Assembly (NCBI RefSeq): GCF_004912195.1
Contig: NZ_STGW01000002.1
Coordinates: 395,250-459,249, forward strand
DNA: 64,000 nt
Direction: 5' to 3'
From: Nocardioides caeni
GTDB taxonomy: Bacteria > Actinomycetota > Actinomycetes > Propionibacteriales > Nocardioidaceae
In this document: in pieces, positions 62,538-64,000 of the stretch
Numbering within the stretch: the first letter of the stretch is position 1
Layout: every line of letters begins with the position of its first letter
Position numbers and translations under genes: made by a program
The notes under the pieces: generated by a model
Database searches by the model: none
What the model saw: the letters and a program-made list of their open reading frames with translations, nothing else
Told to the model about the DNA's origin: nothing

Positions 62538-63479
62538 TCAGTCGGCGGATTCCGCGATGCCCGCGAACAGGTCGGTCTCCCACCCCGTGGCGGGGTCGGT
62601 CTCGCCGGGCGCACCGTGCACGAGCACGAACTGCTCGCGCCCGAACGCCTGCGCGCCGATGTTGTTGGACAGCGCGAAGAACGGCCCGTCGGTCGTGATC
62701 TGCGTCCGGTGGGCCCGCAGCGCGTCGAGCTTCTTCTCGACGTGGTCGCCCGCGTCGACCTCGCAGGTGATGTCCTCGTCGGCGCGGAACATCGGCGGCA
62801 GCGTGCCGTCGGGATCCATGCCCTCGAACGTCGTCGTGTCGCCGGACTCCCGCAGCATCCGCAGGCCCTCGCGGATCCGGCTCTCGGAGATGGCGCCCCA
62901 ATAGATCTTGGCGATCGACCACGCCGGGCCCAGGTCGCGGCGGTACGACGGCGCGGCGGCCAGCTGGGCGGCGTACATCGCGACCCGGTGGGCCTGGATG
63001 TGGTCGGGGTGGCCGTAGCCGCCGAACTCGTCGTAGGTGACGAGCACCTGCGGGCGGACCTCGCGGATCACCTCGACCAGCAGGGTCGCGGCCTCGGTGA
63101 AGTCGGCGTGCCAGAAGGCGTTCTCGTGCACGTCGTCGGCGGCGATCGCGTGGCCGTCCTCGTGCCACTTCATCCCGGAGTCGCGGTAGCGCCCGAAACC
63201 GCCGAGGAAGCGGTGGTCGGTGACACCGAGCGCCGCCATCGCGTCGTCCAGCTCGCCGCGCCGGTGCTCGCCCAGGCGGTCGTCCCTGTCGGCCGCGAGG
63301 TGCTCCAGCTCGGGGACGAGGATCTCGCCCATCTCGCCGGCGGTGCAGGTCACCAGCGTCACGCCGCGGCCCTCGGCGACGTACTTGGCCATCGTGGCGC
63401 CCTGGCCGATCGACTCGTCGTCGGGGTGGGCGTGGACGAGGAGCAGCCGGAGGCCCGGCGCGGCGGCGGTGTCAGCCAT
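62538..63479 (-). CDS. mshB: N-acetyl-GlcN-inositol deacetylase (mycothiol synthesis)
   Basis: MshB deacetylates GlcNAc-Ins, the second step of mycothiol synthesis. The 313-residue LmbE-family enzyme has the zinc motif HAHPDDE at 16-22, CTAGEMGEI, and [17 protein letters not shown] with the third zinc ligand. It differs from Mca in the [22 protein letters not shown] and [16 protein letters not shown] regions, and both end in DLFAGIAE or similar. ATG 63479 has TACGCT 7 bases upstream. The small membrane gene follows in the same transcript. Confidence 0.93.
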   Translation of the reverse strand: MADTAAAPGLRLLLVHAHPDDESIGQGATMAKYVAEGRGVTLVTCTAGEMGEILVPELEHLAADRDDRLGEHRRGELDDAMAALGVTDHRFLGGFGRYRDSGMKWHEDGHAIAADDVHENAFWHADFTEAATLLVEVIREVRPQVLVTYDEFGGYGHPDHIQAHRVAMYAAQLAAAPSYRRDLGPAWSIAKIYWGAISESRIREGLRMLRESGDTTTFEGMDPDGTLPPMFRADEDITCEVDAGDHVEKKLDALRAHRTQITTDGPFFALSNNIGAQAFGREQFVLVHGAPGETDPATGWETDLFAGIAESAD

Positions 63480-63486
63480 GCTCAGG

Positions 63487-63492
63487 AGCGTA
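63487..63492 (-). promoter_or_regulatory. -10 element (TACGCT) of mshB
   Basis: TACGCT on the minus strand, 7 bases before ATG 63479, in the 37-base gap after the next gene's stop. Confidence 0.5.
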
Positions 63493-63516
63493 GTGATCGC
63501 TCCCCCACGGCCGTGC

Positions 63517-63798
63517 TCAGGGCTTCTTGACGCGCTTCGGGGCGTCCGGCAGCGGCAGCATCGTCCCCGACGTCAGGGGGCCCGTCCCGGGGTCCTCGTC
63601 GTCGAGCCAGCCGTCGTAGGTCTCGACGAGCATCTCGAGCTGGATCGGCGGCGCGTCCGTGACGACGGCCCACGGATGGTCCTCGTCGTCGTCCTCGCCC
63701 GACAGGCGCTCGCGGATCACCTCGGCCGCGAAGCCGCCACTGACCAGCACCCGCGCCGCGGTCCGCGCGTGCTCCTCGTCGAAGAAGATCCCCCTCAC
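63517..63798 (-). CDS. Small hypothetical protein beside mshB
   Basis: A 93-residue soluble acidic protein ([47 protein letters not shown], then [16 protein letters not shown]). The first half looks like the ferredoxin-like fold of SPOR/RNaseE-inhibitor-type small proteins, but I cannot name the family. GTG 63798 is chosen; the longer reading to 63855 adds an unlikely Arg/His-rich lead. Confidence 0.65.
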   Translation of the reverse strand: MRGIFFDEEHARTAARVLVSGGFAAEVIRERLSGEDDDEDHPWAVVTDAPPIQLEMLVETYDGWLDDEDPGTGPLTSGTMLPLPDAPKRVKKP

Positions 63799-64000
63799 AC
63801 GGTCATGATGCCGCACGGGCCGAGCACCCGCTTGGCACGGCGCCGTCTGCCGCAAGGATGCGCAGCGCGTTTGCCTGCGCTGGCCGCGCGGGGTGGTTAG
63901 CGTGTGCAGACCGCGTTGGGTTTCGAGGTCTTGGGGCCGGACACTGCGCTTAACATCGAAGTGGAGTCCAGCAGAGTGGTGTACGACGGACCTGAGTGAG
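63799..64000. other. Last 202 bases: no gene supported
   Basis: No open frame here has the codon pattern of its neighbours. The stretch holds the promoter of the 93-residue gene on the minus strand and a possible plus-strand promoter at 63898-63903 for a gene beyond the window. Confidence 0.5.
63898..63903 (+). promoter_or_regulatory. Possible -10 element (TAGCGT) for a gene beyond the right edge
   Basis: TAGCGT matches the -10 hexamer used elsewhere in the window, with TTGCCT at 63871-63876 as a poor -35 (spacer 21). No start codon follows within 10 bases, so a transcript here would have a leader of at least 90 bases. Confidence 0.25.

Overview
The window reads as chromosomal DNA of a high-GC, mycothiol-producing actinobacterium. 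Two mycothiol enzymes are present (MshB at 62538-63479 and Mca at 31-bp spacing from a small membrane gene, 41031-41939). So are other typically actinobacterial families: DUF2510/AIM24, DUF3817, DUF4307, DUF5995, a SigE-type sigma factor, WXG100/DUF1023-like proteins and Tat/Sec lipoproteins. Gene content and short repeat style resemble Nocardioidaceae (Nocardioides or a relative). That assignment is inference, since no rRNA lies in the window. I see no rRNA, tRNA, CRISPR array, insertion sequence or prophage. Coding density is very high and no stretch over 300 bases lacks a gene; the longest gap is the last 202 bases.

Layout. 1-2.9 kb: end of an unknown gene, an SDR oxidoreductase, a convergent SRPBCC protein, and a MerR regulator with its aldo/keto reductase target. 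2.9-8.6 kb: phosphosugar mutase, an FKBP lipoprotein, and a deoC - aldehyde dehydrogenase - half-length aldehyde dehydrogenase operon, closed by an array of 22-bp inverted repeats. 8.7-15.1 kb: the mfd - lipoprotein - mazG operon and a bacterial serpin. 15.1-22.2 kb: DUF3817 protein, uppS, AIM24 protein, hemolysin III, an RlmC-like rRNA methyltransferase, a VOC protein, a Na+/H+ antiporter and a membrane protein. 22.2-31.3 kb: a divergent MocR/EamA pair whose start codons overlap, an aldehyde dehydrogenase, a secreted metalloprotease, a secreted hypothetical protein, and a GMC oxidoreductase - aldehyde dehydrogenase operon divergent from a PucR regulator. 31.4-40.7 kb: PucR regulator with an esterase, a secreted hydrolase, a crotonase and a thioesterase, a YjbR protein, a sigma factor with a membrane partner, and an MpaB/DUF2236 oxygenase divergent from a TetR regulator. 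40.7-48.8 kb: small membrane protein, mca, DUF4307, greA, an AI-2E-type transporter, cystathionine gamma-synthase, a 61-residue protein, DUF5995, msrA and an ABC1 kinase. 48.8-58.5 kb: DinB and VOC proteins, TauE exporter, a four-gene lipoprotein / DUF1023 hydrolase / WXG-like cassette, and a VWA - MoxR pair divergent from a class III cyclase. 58.5-64 kb: a thiolase-like lipid-transfer protein with a DUF35 partner behind a KstR-like operator, a VanW protein, a DUF6113-like protein, mshB and a small hypothetical protein.

A feature that runs through the window is promoter layout. More than twenty genes have a TAnnnT-type -10 hexamer only 5-9 bases before the start codon, as expected for leaderless mRNAs. 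I used this, together with Shine-Dalgarno spacing and stop/start overlaps, to choose starts. Several divergent pairs share very short promoter regions with dyads that may be operators.

The most interesting items are: the overlapping MocR/EamA start codons; the KstR-like site over the start of the DUF35/thiolase operon; the 22-bp repeat array at 8565-8702; the long palindromes at 17545-17584 and 19572-19631; the DUF1023/WXG-like/lipoprotein cassette; the serpin; and two reading-frame anomalies in the first 2.7 kb (an SDR with no canonical start codon in place, and a MerR gene with no stop codon in place).
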